From Cheilinus undulatus (taxonomy: Eukaryota; Chordata; Actinopteri; Labriformes; Labridae), in assembly GCF_018320785.1 (NCBI RefSeq), contig NC_054878.1, positions 42,507,023 to 42,571,022 on the forward strand: DNA of 64,000 bases, written 5' to 3'. Made by a program: the position numbers and the translations under genes. Position 1 is the stretch's first letter, and the number at the start of each line of letters is the position of its first letter. The notes below the pieces were generated by a model, which was not told where the DNA came from, made no database searches, and saw only the letters and a list, made by a program, of their open reading frames with translations. This document shows, in pieces, positions 1 to 11,194 of this stretch.

Positions 1-399
1 CCACATTTTGTAAGCCACCATACCCTGGAGCCCACCTTAAGTTCTAGGTTAAGGTTAGGTGTTTAGTCTAGAGCCCTGAAGGGGGGTTAGGTTGAGGCTT
101 AAGAAAGTTTCTTCCTCTAAATTACAAACCATTCAGCCAGGGCGTATGATTTAAGGTGTGCATATGCTTCATCATGAAAGCTACAAAAACTCTCTTGGAC
201 CCCTACACAAATCCCTAGAGGAAGTCCACCTGCTTCATTTCAGCTTCAAAATAAGGCTTTGTTGGCTGTTTTGGTTGCAGGAAAAGCACTAGGCTTGAAA
301 AGAGGATCGGTCAAAATACATTTATGGTTGTTAAAAATGTCTAACTTCTGATATAAAGCATCACGACTTCCCATTGTTGATCTGAGGCAGACGTGTCGG

Positions 400-3300
400 T
401 CAGTCCTCTGCAGGAGATCTGATGTTTTCATAGCTCACTGTGTCATCTTCATCGCCGTCCTCCACCTGTGGAAATCAACAACACAAACAAATGACTGATT
501 AGAGAAGCAAATGAATGAATGTTTTGTTTGGATTCAGAGTTAAAAACTAATGATATTTGAATAGAAAATTTAAACATAGAAAAAGTTGCATTAAAATTCA
601 TGGTTGTAGCCTCTATACCCTGTCAAGATGTGAATGAACAGGCCTTTTCCCTCTCTGTCCTCCAGTTATTTTAAATTCTGAATAGAAAATTAAACATTTC
701 AAGCTGCTGTTCATCTGTTTTCAACCACACAAAATAAATCTTGTATTTCAACACAAATGTCAAACAGGTGGTAGTCTCACAGCCTGATATTCAATGATCA
801 AAAGCTTTCAGGCTTCATTAATAAACACTTTTAATCAAAAACATTACTGACAAAATAAGTCTGATGGAGATTTTTCTACATTTTTCATAATTTCTTTTAA
901 TCAATGCCATTCTAAAGGCCTATATAGACCATATTTTGATGGTCTTTCTCACATTTGCCCAGATTTCTTTTAGCCAGTCCTCCTCTTTTGTCTAAAACCC
1001 TTCAACACATGAATTCAGACTTCTTTTCTCTCTGTGTTCATACTTTTGTGATTCAATAACTCTAAATCTCACAAACTCTGGTTATGAAAACTCACCACGC
1101 TTTCCCTCCTCTGAGTTTGTTTCCCTAAAAGAAGAGAGAAAAAGTTGACTTTTGTCTTCTTAGAGAATATGCACGTTTATTAAATCTTCTTACATGGAAG
1201 TCTGATGTGTGAATGCTCTCACCTTTAGCTCTTGTCCATATGCTTCCTGCCACAGCAGTTAGAATGAGAACTGATAAAGCTGGAGCGACTACAACATACC
1301 TCCCCCAGGCTGCAAAGACATAAAAAAGTCAAATGTTTATGTTCCTTAACCCCTGGGCATCCCTCTAAATGACTACACACGTGTCCCTATGGGACATTTT
1401 CTGCGCCTACTTTAACTGCTAATATTTATCATTTCTATACATATTTTTTAAATGTTTCGTTTTGTTTTTGTTATCACTTCCAGCTCTGATCATGACATAG
1501 TAAATTTTTGGCCTTTTTTTTTGAATTTATGTGTTTTTAACCCTTTAAATGCCAGTTTATTTAATTTTCAATTCAGCAGAATGAGATATTTTCATATAAA
1601 AAAATGCTAGATTTTTTTTTTAAATTATGATCAAAAATAGTCACAAGTCATCCATTACCACCAACATCAAGTTTTATGCATATTTACTTTATGTGCAGTG
1701 TCCAGAAATTGGTGGAAATTATGCAAAAGATGGACCACTAGGAAACATTTTGACCCCATCTTTATATGGTTATATTCGTAATTCGTTTTTGTTTTTTTAA
1801 TTAATTGTTTTATTTTCTTTTTTGTAATCACCTCCACCATTTTCAGTATTTTGATAAATAATCAATAATTTAATAAATTTTCTGATCAACAGGTATTTAT
1901 GTGCTGAATACACTGAACATAGACCTGCAGAGTATCCCCAACAAAACGCATTGAAGTGGTGCTTCAGAGATGCAATTTCTCAAATCTAACATGCAAAACC
2001 CAAGTTTATATTCCTATCAACACCCACAGACTTTTTATTTCATTTCTTTATGCCTTTATTTCACAGAGCTATAGAAAATCCCATTGTAAGTGTGTCTTTT
2101 AAGTGCCCTACGGATACACGATGGCCCAAAAAGAGTAATGGCGCTGTTGAGTGGTTAGTTGTAAAAATTGCAAGGTCACCCTTCAAAATTGCATCACACA
2201 TCATGGGGGTAACAGTGGTACATGGTATTGCAAATTTTCAATCAAAATAATCAATTATAATGGGTTTAAATAGGCGAGTTTTGTCCCCAAGGGACACCAA
2301 CGTGAGTATTTTTTCTTCACACCATACCAAACAGGTCAGTGTAATGATTTGGCTTAAAAAAACAATTAAATGAGCAAAAATACACATCTTTGTGCAATTT
2401 CATGTCAATTGCATCAACAGAGCACAAATTAGGTCAAGAACTCCAAAACAAATTGCCAAGCATGTGCCTATGTATACCTAAGGGTTAAAGAAAAGGAGAA
2501 AGTGTTTTTCATGTAACATAGAAATATTAAACCATGCATTGCTTTATTTCATTTCAAGATACATTTGAGTGGGAAGGCTTTGTTGAGTTATTAAGATACA
2601 GATATCCGTACAACGGAGGCTACTAATGGGCAAAATTAGGTACAGCCAAAGCAGTTCAGGGCTGTTGACAATGTACAGATTTTTTATTTATTTATTTAAT
2701 TTTTTTGCAACGCCCAGGACGTCAGTTAGTCAGCCTTTCTCATAGTGTTTGAAACTTGGCTGTTAAATTCACTGTTTAACATCGTAATACATTGAGAAAT
2801 ACGCAGCAGTGTAGGTACAAAATGACACACTGATATCCAATGATCCAGTGATTAACTTGCAGAACTTCAGCTTCTCTTTGTGGAAGAGTCTTTTTTATTT
2901 TTAAAGGGCAATGTTAAGGGAGTTCCTCTTTTTTTTTTACAACCTCTAAAATAGTTTGATGGACAAGGCCAACAACAAAAATGATTGTAGTGATTAGAGA
3001 GTGGAGTGACGCAGTGAAGGATTAGACCCTCATTACCTGATGCTGTGTTTGTCTCAGCTGCTGTCCTTGATTCAGTCAGTCCTCTTGTTGTTTTTGTTGT
3101 CCATTCTGTTGTTGTTGCTGTTGTTTTTGTTGTTGTTGTTGTGTCTTCTTCTGAAACAAAAAAATTAAAACTTTACAAACAGTTAAGCTCAGAATTTAAG
3201 TTGAAATCTGTCAGTGAAACTCAAAACCTGTTCTCTGGTTTTCTTGGTATTAACAAATAAAAAATACAACTTCAGGTGTAATACAAAATAAAGCTATATG

Positions 3301-6300
3301 GTGTTTCTAGGCATTTATTCCTTCTCTGGCTGATGTGGGTTGAAATTCAAATTCATTAAAGTGGGGATGTTACATGGTACAACATCATTTCATTCATATG
3401 TCAAACAATAACGTTGATAAGAATGTTTTTCTGTGGTGTCAAGAGTCAAACTCTCCATGGGCTGCAGGGCTTCAGGCTCTTTCTACTGAAGCCAAATCTA
3501 CATGTTTACAGACAAAGTTTACCATGCAGAACTGGAGCGCATGTACAAAATGACTCACTGATGTCCAGTCATCCCTGGTTAATGTGACAGCATTTACACT
3601 TTTTAGAAATTTACATTTAGATATTCTTTCTCTGTAAGTTAACCAGGTACAGACTTTGAGAGGCAAAAACACGTGTTTTTGCCTGCTAACCGTGCCTAGT
3701 TACAGCAGCAAGAGTCCTTGACATTTGGTTAGTTACCTGGCTACACGTAATGCTAGAGCTAAATGTGCTATTGACTAGACTCAGCCTGACCTGTGTGTCA
3801 CAACTCACTCTCTCCAACACCCACCTCTACGTTGCACCATTTTTTTTTAACCAGCTCTGCCTGCTCTGTGGTCTCTGTGCTTGAAGCCATTGTCACACTG
3901 AGGCAGATACAATGACGTCATCAACAAGTGTTATCGCGATTGGTCGGTAGAGTCCAAATTTCTACCGTAGGCCAAATTTATATCATTTATACCGTCTACC
4001 TCATATACCGCGCACCCCTAGTATGAATCATGCTTGTTACCCACGGCAATGAAATCAGGAGGGGGTTATGTAAAGGGTTCTGTATCTTTCTATCTTTCTT
4101 TCTTTCTTTGTTCGTTTGTTAGTATGTGTACAAGATAACTACAGAACAGAAAGTTGGATCTTCACCAAACTTTCAGGGAATGTTGGGATAGTGACAGGGA
4201 AGAATCGATTAGATTTTGGTGATGATCTGCGCACCCGTTTGGTTTTTCTCTGACTTCGAAATTTTGAACACCATAGTAATCAATGGGAGCGTGAGTTCCT
4301 CGGTGGCGCTGCTTAGGCGTGGGTCTGCCGCCTCAGACAGCCATTCTAGTTTTTAATGCAGTAACACCCGAAGGCCCGAAGATCACCAGCAAACCAATAC
4401 TGACCCTCAGCCTTGTCCTTTGCTCACAGACATTTTTCCAGATTCTCTGAATCTTTAGGTTATATCATGGACTGTAGATGGTGGCATATTCAAAGTCTAT
4501 TTTACATAAATAGCTATTTTCTTGAAATTGTTACACAACTTTAAAACAGATTTTTTTCAGAGATTGAACCTCTGCCCATCTTTACTTTTGAGAGACTCTA
4601 CTGCTCTAAAATGCTCCTTTTATACCGATTTATGTTACTGACCTGTTGCTTATTAAGCTAATACTTCCACTTTACTTTTCCAGCCTTTTGTTGCCCTGTC
4701 CCTACTTTTTTGAGATGCGTTGCTGCCATTGAATTCAACATGAGCTAATATTTTCATGAAACATCCGTTGTTTATGTTCTAATATGAATAAAATATGGGT
4801 TTATGAGATTCACATTGCATTATGATTGTTTTATGCAGCACCGCAACTTTTTTTTAGAATAGGCGTTGTAAGAAGACACACTTTAACTTTTCTTACCTGA
4901 GGGTTGCAGTCTGAAGGGAAACAGGTGTCCTCCATCAGTGTCAGTCACTTCACAGCTCACTGAGTCAGTTATTGATCTAACTACGTTTGGAAAGGTGACG
5001 GCAGCGTTGCACAAAAGCTTGGATGACGTCGCAGGTAGGACACGTTCGTCCTTATTTTCACCCTTAAATAGCAGCCTCACGTTGTATCTGCATTCTTCAG
5101 GTGTCGACACAGAGCAGTTAAAAGTCACGGAGTTACCGTTCCAACGTTGGGTCACTAAATATGGAGATATCGAGAAAGAGAAGCTCCAACATTTCAGTCA
5201 CAGATCCTCTTTTAGTGTGAGTTTCTATGGTCTGAAATCACGACATTAATACTCACTGCTAAGAACCGTCAGATAATTATGAGCATAAGGACCGTGTCTT
5301 TCTCCTGATATGTACTGCTCACAGTAGTACCGCCCAGCGTCCTCCTCAGTGACCTTCTCTATCACCAGAGAGCAGTCTTCTCCAAGGCTCAGTCTGTCTG
5401 ATGCTGCTGATGTTTTTATCCGGCCCAGTGAAACCAGCTCCACCGTTGTGTGCTTCGACCTGCTGTAGGCCCATGTGGTTCCGTCACAGTTACACTGATT
5501 TTCCGTCACATTTTGACAAGACAGTATGACTGTAGCTCCAGCTTTGACAGTGTCGTGGATGGTAAGCTGTCCTAACGCTGTTGCTGCAAACATACCAGAG
5601 AAAAAAACAAAGGTAGACAAAATTAGGACTGTTAGTGTTAACATGTAAGTCAGAAGTCATCTGCTCCTTACATCAAACTCAAGTCAAACATCTCTGAGTG
5701 TTAATTCAAGGCATTCTGCTGCAGCTAACCAGATGGTGGGCAGCATCGCCAAAACTGGCAGAACACTAGTTTTTTTTTAAACTTGTGGATAAAACCTGAG
5801 GAAAAACCTGCTGAGCCAAATATCTGGGGTTTTGTCCAACCTCAGGAGGGTCCAGGGGAGCGCTTTCTCAGGATTTTGTTGCAGATCAGGCAGTTGTGTG
5901 CTCACTACTTTCAAGCAATTTCATACCATCATTTAAATGTGAAATATTAACAAATCTATTCATCATTCTGACAAAAATGATACAGTGGACGATCAGTAAT
6001 TTCAAGTTAACTTTTCTTTGTCAGTGGCCCCGTAGTGGCTCTGTGATCAACCAGTGGACTGGCCCATTTTAATGCAAGGGCTTATGGGGCCTGAACCCCG
6101 GGATCCATCCATGGGAAGGGGCCCCATAAGGCCATGAGAATAACTAAAATCATGCCTGTTGGTTCGACTGCATGTCCATGTGTGTCAGTTATTGTAATGT
6201 GCCCTGAGGGGGTCAGGGAGAAATGGATAACTTAAATAAACAAAAGTCATTGTGACTGGTTAATAGGAAGTAGGCCTACCTATTGTCTAAGTGTTTTTGC

Positions 6301-9146
6301 CTCAACACTTTTCCCACTTTTTCCACATTATCTCCATTTTTGCCAGTCTTTTACCACTTTTAACCCCTTCTGTTTGTGGGCCTTCTATGCCACTTCTTTT
6401 TCACTTTTAACTAATTTTTGCCACTTGCCACTTTTGCCCTTTGATGCCATTGTTTACAACTTTAAACCACTTTCTGCTGTTTTTTTTTTGCCCAAAATAT
6501 TTAGTCACTGCCCATTTTTGCCACCTTTATATCAAATTTGCCACATTTTGGCACTTTGAACCCATTTGCCTTTCCCCCATCTCTGCCTTCTTTTAACCCA
6601 TTTTTGTCACCTCTTTTAGGCACTTCTATCCTACTTTTGCCACTTTCAACTATTTTGCTGCCTTTCTCCGATTTTTGCCTTCTTTTAAATCATTTTTGCT
6701 GCTTTTTAATCCAGTCATGCAAATGGTTTGCCACTGTTTTATAACTTGAAACCCATCTTTGTTATTTTGCTCCCCTTTTCACCCATTTTTGCTACTTCTT
6801 TTGGACACCTTTATCCTATTTTTGCCACTTTTAACCAACTTTTGTTGCTTTTCCCTCATTTCTGCCCTCTTTTAAACATTTTTTGCTGCATTTTCATCCT
6901 TTTGTGCAACTTTTTTAACACTTTAAAGACATTTTTGCTGTTTTATGCCCCTTTTCACCCTTTTAGCCACATCTTTTGGACACTTCTATGCTACTTTTGC
7001 CACTTTCAGCCCATTTCTGCCATCTTTAAACCTTTTTTTTGCCTTTAAATCCTTTCTTGACTTTGTTTTGCCATGTATAACCATTTCGTGCTGTTTGTGG
7101 CCTTTCTTTGCAACCATTTTTCCCCTTTTTTTAATTTGGATGAAACACAAGATACTTTTGTCCTATAAAGAGGATCAGCGCTCAGTGAAGAAATCCCTAA
7201 TCATTACTATCTGCCTCCACAAGTCAACCATGCAGACCCATGGGTAGTAAGAAACCCACACCTCACAGGGGTTTTCAAGTGGGAACCCTCCTTCATCAGT
7301 GTCTCATCCAGTTAGTCCCAAGACACCTCCAGAGGGCTGAATGGTGATCTCCAGCATCCAGAGCCACCCCCCTCCATGTCGGCTCCCACCACCCACCATG
7401 CCAACTCGCAGACATCCTCTTACCTATCTTACCACATGGCCCACACAGCCTCAACAGCACACCACCTTCAACAGACCCAGGCTCCGCAAATGCAAGCTCC
7501 AGGTAGTGACGATACTGGTACTACCTTCCTTAACACCTCTCATGATTACAGTGCCACTTTACGCCCATTTATGCCACAATTTTGCCACGTTTTCATCACT
7601 TGAAACCTATTTTTGCTCATTTTTTTGCCACTTTAACCCATTTTTGTGACTTTTCCATGTCCACCATCTTTAAATGATTTGCCACTTTCAGCCCATTTCT
7701 GCCATCTTTAAACCTGTTTTTTTGCCTTTTCATCCATGCTTGTCTTTGTTATGGTAGGTATAACCCCTTTGTGCTGTTTGTGGCACTTCTTTGTAACTTC
7801 TTTGCCATTTTAAGTTAATTTGTACCACTTTATGCCCATTTATGCCACAATTTTGCCACATTTTTATCACTTGAAACCTATTTTTGCTCATTTTTTTGCC
7901 ACTTTTAACCCATTTTTTTGGCTTGTCCACAAGTTTGCCTTCTTTAAAATGATTTTTGCTGCTTTTTCATACTTTTTTGCTGCTTTTTTAACACCTTGAA
8001 CCAATTTTTACCACTTGTTTTGGACACTTTATGCTATTTTTGCTACTTTCAGCCCATTTCTGCCCTCTTTTAAACCTTTTTTTTGCCTATTCATCCATTC
8101 TTGTCTTTGTTTTGCTAGATATAACCCCTTTGTGCTGTTTGTTGCCCTTTTTTGCAACTTCTTTGCCATTTTAAGTTGATTTATGCCACAATTTTGCAAC
8201 TTTTTTAACACTTCAAACCTCTTTTTGCTGTTTTTTGCCATTTTTAACTTTTAGATATTTGCTGCTATTACCTTATGTCTGCCCTCTTTAAACCATTTTT
8301 GCTGTGTTTTTATCCATCTTTGCCACTGTTTGTCCATGTTTGCTCCTTATTTAGGCCACTTCTAACCCCATTTTTCCACCTTTCATAAATATGTAATTAT
8401 TTTCCTTTAAAGTTGTCTCAGTTTCTTTTACTTTGTTTTTGGCGATCCTGACATTCGTGGACATTATGGCCAAGCTCTGAATTTTGGCATTACTCTCCCA
8501 GTGGTTTATTTCAGTGTGATCTACATTGTTAACATCACCAATAAAAGGTAATTGTGTTTTAAGAAAAGGGTTAACATTTATAGCTATTTTCCTGTATAAT
8601 TTGTTTCTGTATAATTTTTTCTGTAATTTTTTTCTGCACAGTTTTTTTTTCCTGTATTAATTTTTTCTGTATAATTTTTTTTCTGCAGAATTTTTTTCCT
8701 GTATAGTTTTTCTGTAATTTCTTTTCCATATAGCTTTTTTCTGTATAATTTTTTTCTGTATCATTTTTTTTGTACATTTTTTTCTGTATAGTTTTTCTGA
8801 ACATTTTTTTCTGTTTTATATTTTCTATATAAAATTTTCTTCTGTATATTTTTTTCTGTACATTTTTCCTGTATAGATTTTTAATCTCTAAAAACTGCTG
8901 AGATGCTTCCAAAAATCACATATTTCTGACTTTCAAAATCCTTGTAAGTGACGACGTGCTCTTTTGTTGAAATAATTAATAAACGGTGTACAGTTATGGT
9001 TCATCATTTTGTCAAAAAGATGCCTTAAAATCAGGACAAACCCATAGATCTTCATATATGTTATTGGTATATTTTATATAGACATATTAATATTCATCCT
9101 TACCTTCAAACTGAAGCAGCAGCATGAGAAACAGAAACATTTTCAT
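400..9146 (-). CDS. Ig-superfamily single-pass receptor, 7 exons (V-like + C-like, ITIM-like tail)
   Basis: Exons on the minus strand: 9146-9104 (signal peptide starting MKMFLFLMLLLQF), 5583-5257 (V-like domain), 5154-4897 (second Ig-like domain), 3150-3037 (Thr-rich stalk), 1309-1223 (membrane helix ending IWTRAK), 1124-1096, and 465-400 (tail and stop). Every junction is GT-AG and all phases agree, giving 307 residues. The V-like domain has the canonical Cys pair (LSCQN and RYYCEQY) plus an extra pair (NCDGTTW and GEDCSLVI). The second domain has four Cys, including FNCSV and SCEVTD. The tail contains VSYENI, which fits the ITIM pattern (V-x-Y-x-x-I) and a Y-x-N Grb2-type site. The likely role is an inhibitory or signalling receptor on leukocytes. 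The Cys pattern and layout recall teleost DICP receptors, but that is inference and no name is given. The gene is intact. No AATAAA was seen between the stop and the window edge. Confidence 0.82.
1350..2484. mobile_element. piggyBac-like non-autonomous element
   Basis: The 1135-bp segment is flanked on both sides by TTAA (1346-1349 and 2485-2488), the piggyBac target site. It starts CCCCTGGGCATCC and ends GTATACCTAAGGG, imperfect inverted ends. A second inverted pair lies inside (GTGTCCCTATGGGACA near 1381 and GTCCCCAAGGGACAC near 2283). There is no transposase frame. It sits in an intron of the minus-strand Ig receptor, between the stalk and membrane exons. Confidence 0.6.
2489..3036. other. 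Intron sequence without recognised features
   Basis: AT-rich intron of the minus-strand Ig receptor, between the piggyBac-like element and the stalk exon. It has short T runs and no repeat family or reading frame that could be identified. Confidence 0.4.
3850..4130. repeat. hAT-like terminal remnant and TTTC microsatellite
   Basis: The stretch up to about 4020 ends in CCGCGCACCCCTA, which read backwards resembles the TAGGGGTGCGCGG start of fish hAT-like elements. Just after it, at about 4088-4110, is a short TTTC tract. Both lie in the intron between the second Ig domain and the stalk exon of the minus-strand receptor. The other end of the element was not found, so only a remnant is claimed. 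Confidence 0.3.
4640..4860. mobile_element. Tc1/mariner-like 3' terminal fragment (copy 1)
   Basis: The segment contains CCTGTCCCTACTTTTTTGAG and a GAATAAAATATGGG stretch ending in a GCAACTTTTTTT terminus. It aligns by eye with the better preserved copy at 10310-10665, whose outer end is intact. The left part of the element is missing. It lies just outside the second Ig-domain exon (4897-5154) of the minus-strand receptor. Confidence 0.5.
6296..8375 (+). repeat. Degenerate GCCACTTTTAACCCATTTTT minisatellite (two blocks)
   Basis: Two blocks (6296-7135 and 7550-8375) are built from many diverged copies of a roughly 20-30 base unit close to TTTTGCCACTTTTAACCCAT. They are separated by about 400 bases of unrelated sequence. 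Long open frames here (Phe/Leu-rich) come from the repeat and are not genes. The same unit occurs at 13880-13985, 45886-46355 and 49405-50275. The blocks fill much of the leader-to-V intron of the minus-strand receptor. Confidence 0.75.
7145..7295. repeat. Dispersed repeat shared with 31319-31475
   Basis: This stretch splits the minisatellite. It reads ACACAAGATACTTTTG, then an AAGAAATCCCTAA stretch, CTGCCTCC and AAGTCAACC, and later TTCAAGTGG and CCTTCATCAG. The same blocks recur in the same order at 31319-31475. No coding capacity is evident and the family was not recognised. Confidence 0.45.
8585..8890 (+). repeat. T-rich CTGTATAATTTTTT tandem repeat
   Basis: About twenty degenerate copies of a 12-16 base unit close to CTGTATAATTTTTT. 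The Lys-rich frame on the opposite strand is a by-product. It lies within the leader intron of the minus-strand Ig receptor. Confidence 0.7.
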
Positions 9147-9330
9147 CCCTCTGAACCTGCGACTCTTCCTCTCTTCTACAACAGCCACCTCTGTTAACTG
9201 TTTTCTGACCAGCTGTTAGTCGCCGTCTCATGGTGATCGTCTTCACCAGCCTCCATTAAAGAGGGTGACCACATCTGCTTTTAACTTCCTCTTTTCTTAC
9301 AGCTGGTGTTAGACCTCAGAGTATCTGCAA
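9147..9330 (-). promoter_or_regulatory. Upstream region of the minus-strand Ig receptor
   Basis: Read on the minus strand, the 150 bases before the start codon hold GAGGAAGT (9291-9284), which matches the PU.1/ETS core, and TGTGGT (9273-9268), a RUNX core, 11 bases apart. A second GAGGAAG lies near the start codon. No TATA box was seen. The same two motif types sit upstream of the other two receptor genes in the window, which fits myeloid or lymphoid expression. The motifs are seen directly; use by these factors is inferred. Confidence 0.45.
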
Positions 9331-10309
9331 CACCCGTGAGAATTCAAACACTGATGTGTTTCCATGGATTCTCCACATAACCGAGGTGATTGATTTAAAC
9401 AGAATAAGACCTGCACTCTGTAGGTGCCCTCTCTGTCATTTACACCCTCATGTCTCATCTGAGAATCCTAGAAAGAGTTGTGACGTCCATCTTGGACTGA
9501 TGGGGTAAAGCCTCAGCAGAAAACTTCTCATGGATGGCAATAGTGGACTACTGTTTTTATCAGTAATTCTACACAAAAGGCCAGTGTACGTCAGCTCCTG
9601 GACTATCTGGGTGCCAAGAATGTACAGAGCTGCAGAGCTTCACTTAACATTCCCGGTGAAGAGCAGAGCCGTCAGACAGCGTAGCCTAACAACCGAACAC
9701 CAAACAAACAGAGCTGGAGGGCGACGGGGATGGAGGCAGGCATTGCCAGGATTTAGGATGAATTACTTTTCCAAAATACCAAAATCTACAACAACACACA
9801 ACTATGAAAGGGAATACACTCTTGATGTTTAGTTTTATGTTACAGATATAAATGTGACTGGTCTCATAGATGTCAGTCTAAACACAGAAAGTCTTTGATT
9901 AAGATTGGTATGAACCCTCCAATAACGTGGAGAATATTTAGTATAGTAAGAAGGTTAATCCTCCTTGAAGAGTTGGAATTTAGATGACAAAGCTGTTGAC
10001 AAAAATGGTCTTCTTTGCAGGAAAACAGGCACCATCATCCCTAAGCAGCTGGATAATTAACTGAATTTAGTTTATTTTGATGGACAACAGAGTTAAACAG
10101 AGAGGCATGGCTGCATGCCCTCTTATGGCTTCCATACCGGGCCATCGAAATTTGACCACCCCGTCAGCATACTCCACCAGCACCGAGCTTCCTGTGTTTG
10201 GAGTGATACATCCATTCATTTTCTTCCACTTATCTGGGACGCACTCTGGATAAGTGGATGTGTGAAACACATCCGTCTGATGTGTCAGGTTAGACAGACC
10301 CAGGACTGT
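9331..10309. other. Intergenic spacer
   Basis: Spacer between the divergent minus-strand Ig receptor and crip2. The short frames (for example 9530-9832) have no recognisable motif. The stretch near 10200-10250 (CCATTCATTTTCTTCCACTT) resembles a common fish interspersed repeat tail read backwards, but no boundaries could be set. Confidence 0.35.
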
Positions 10310-10665
10310 TAAGCGACTTGAATCCTACATCAGACAAGAATGGGACAAAATTCCTCCTCTCAAAACTCCAGAAATTGGTCTCCTCACTTCCCAGACGTTT
10401 ACAGACTGTTGTTAAAAGAAGAGGAGATGCCACACAATGGTAAACATGGCCCTGTCCCTACTTTTTTGAGATGTGATGCTGGCATCAAATTCAAAATGAG
10501 CTGATTTTTCACAATATGGTAAACTGTCTCAGTTTCAACATCTGATGCTATTTATGTTCTATAGTTAATAAAATATGGGTTTATTAGATTTAACAATCAT
10601 TGACTTCTGTTTTTAATACAATTTTCCCAGCGCCCCAACTTTTTTTGGAATTGGGTTTGTATACA
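10310..10665. mobile_element. Tc1/mariner-like 3' terminal fragment (copy 2)
   Basis: Contains the end of a degraded transposase region (CCCAGACGTTTACAGACTGT), CCCTGTCCCTACTTTTTTGA, AATAAAATATGGG, and the outer terminus CCAACTTTTTTTGGAATTGG followed by GTTTGTA. This matches the end of a common fish element whose terminus reads TACAACCCCAATTCC on the other strand. Only the 3' part is present; copy 1 is at 4640-4860. Confidence 0.6.
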
Positions 10666-10970
10666 AGAATTATGACACCACACTGAAAAAATAAACTTAA
10701 AGTATAAAAAGTGTAAAAGAAAATAAAGTGCTTGGATCCAACCAATCGTATATGGTTCTTATGTATTTTGTAATTCATTATTCCTCCACCAAAATTCACA
10801 GCTAAACACATCAGAGCTGTATACAAAAAAACAACAGCACATCAAACAAAAGAATAAAAAATATAGAGAAAATATACAGAAAATATTTAGCCATAATATA
10901 GTGCAAATATTTTTTTAAAGATTCACGATTAAATAAAATAAAGGAAATTAAAGAGAGCAGATGTCACTGA
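10666..10970. other. AT-rich intergenic stretch upstream of crip2
   Basis: A/T-rich sequence with short A runs and no recognisable gene, repeat family or RNA. It separates the mariner-like fragment from the crip2 promoter. Confidence 0.35.
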
Positions 10971-11194
10971 CCGGAGGGTGTGTGACGTCATGTGTGGGCG
11001 TGTTTATGTAAAGTAGGAAGGAGCAGCAGGGAGAGGGCGTGAGCGTGTCTCCATCATCAGCTCCATCCTCTCTCAGCTCTGAGGTGTGTCTGCGCCGCTG
11101 CAGCCGCAGTCGAACCCACAGACACGGACACAGACACGGACACGGAGCCGGTGGACCGAATTACATCGACCTCTTCTCTTTGTTCCCCCGGAAA
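10971..11194 (+). promoter_or_regulatory. crip2: crip2 promoter and 5' UTR
   Basis: A perfect palindromic CRE (TGACGTCA, 10983-10990) is followed by GTGTGGGCGTG (10992-11002), a CACCC/KLF-type box read backwards. From about 11030 the sequence becomes GC-richer than its surroundings and runs into the crip2 start codon at 11195. No CArG box was seen. The motifs are read directly; activity is inferred. Confidence 0.5.

Noticed and set aside
3045-3260. Val-rich plus-strand frame of 71 residues
   Set aside because: It is the antisense of the Thr-rich stalk exon of the minus-strand receptor and runs into intron; the Val run comes from GTT repeats.
4938-5249. Plus-strand frame of 103 residues
   Set aside because: It is antisense to the second Ig-domain exon, which has canonical splice sites on the minus strand.
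6374-7247. Phe/Leu-rich frames that look like membrane proteins
   Set aside because: They come from the GCCACTTTTAACCCATTTTT minisatellite and have no codon or splice support.
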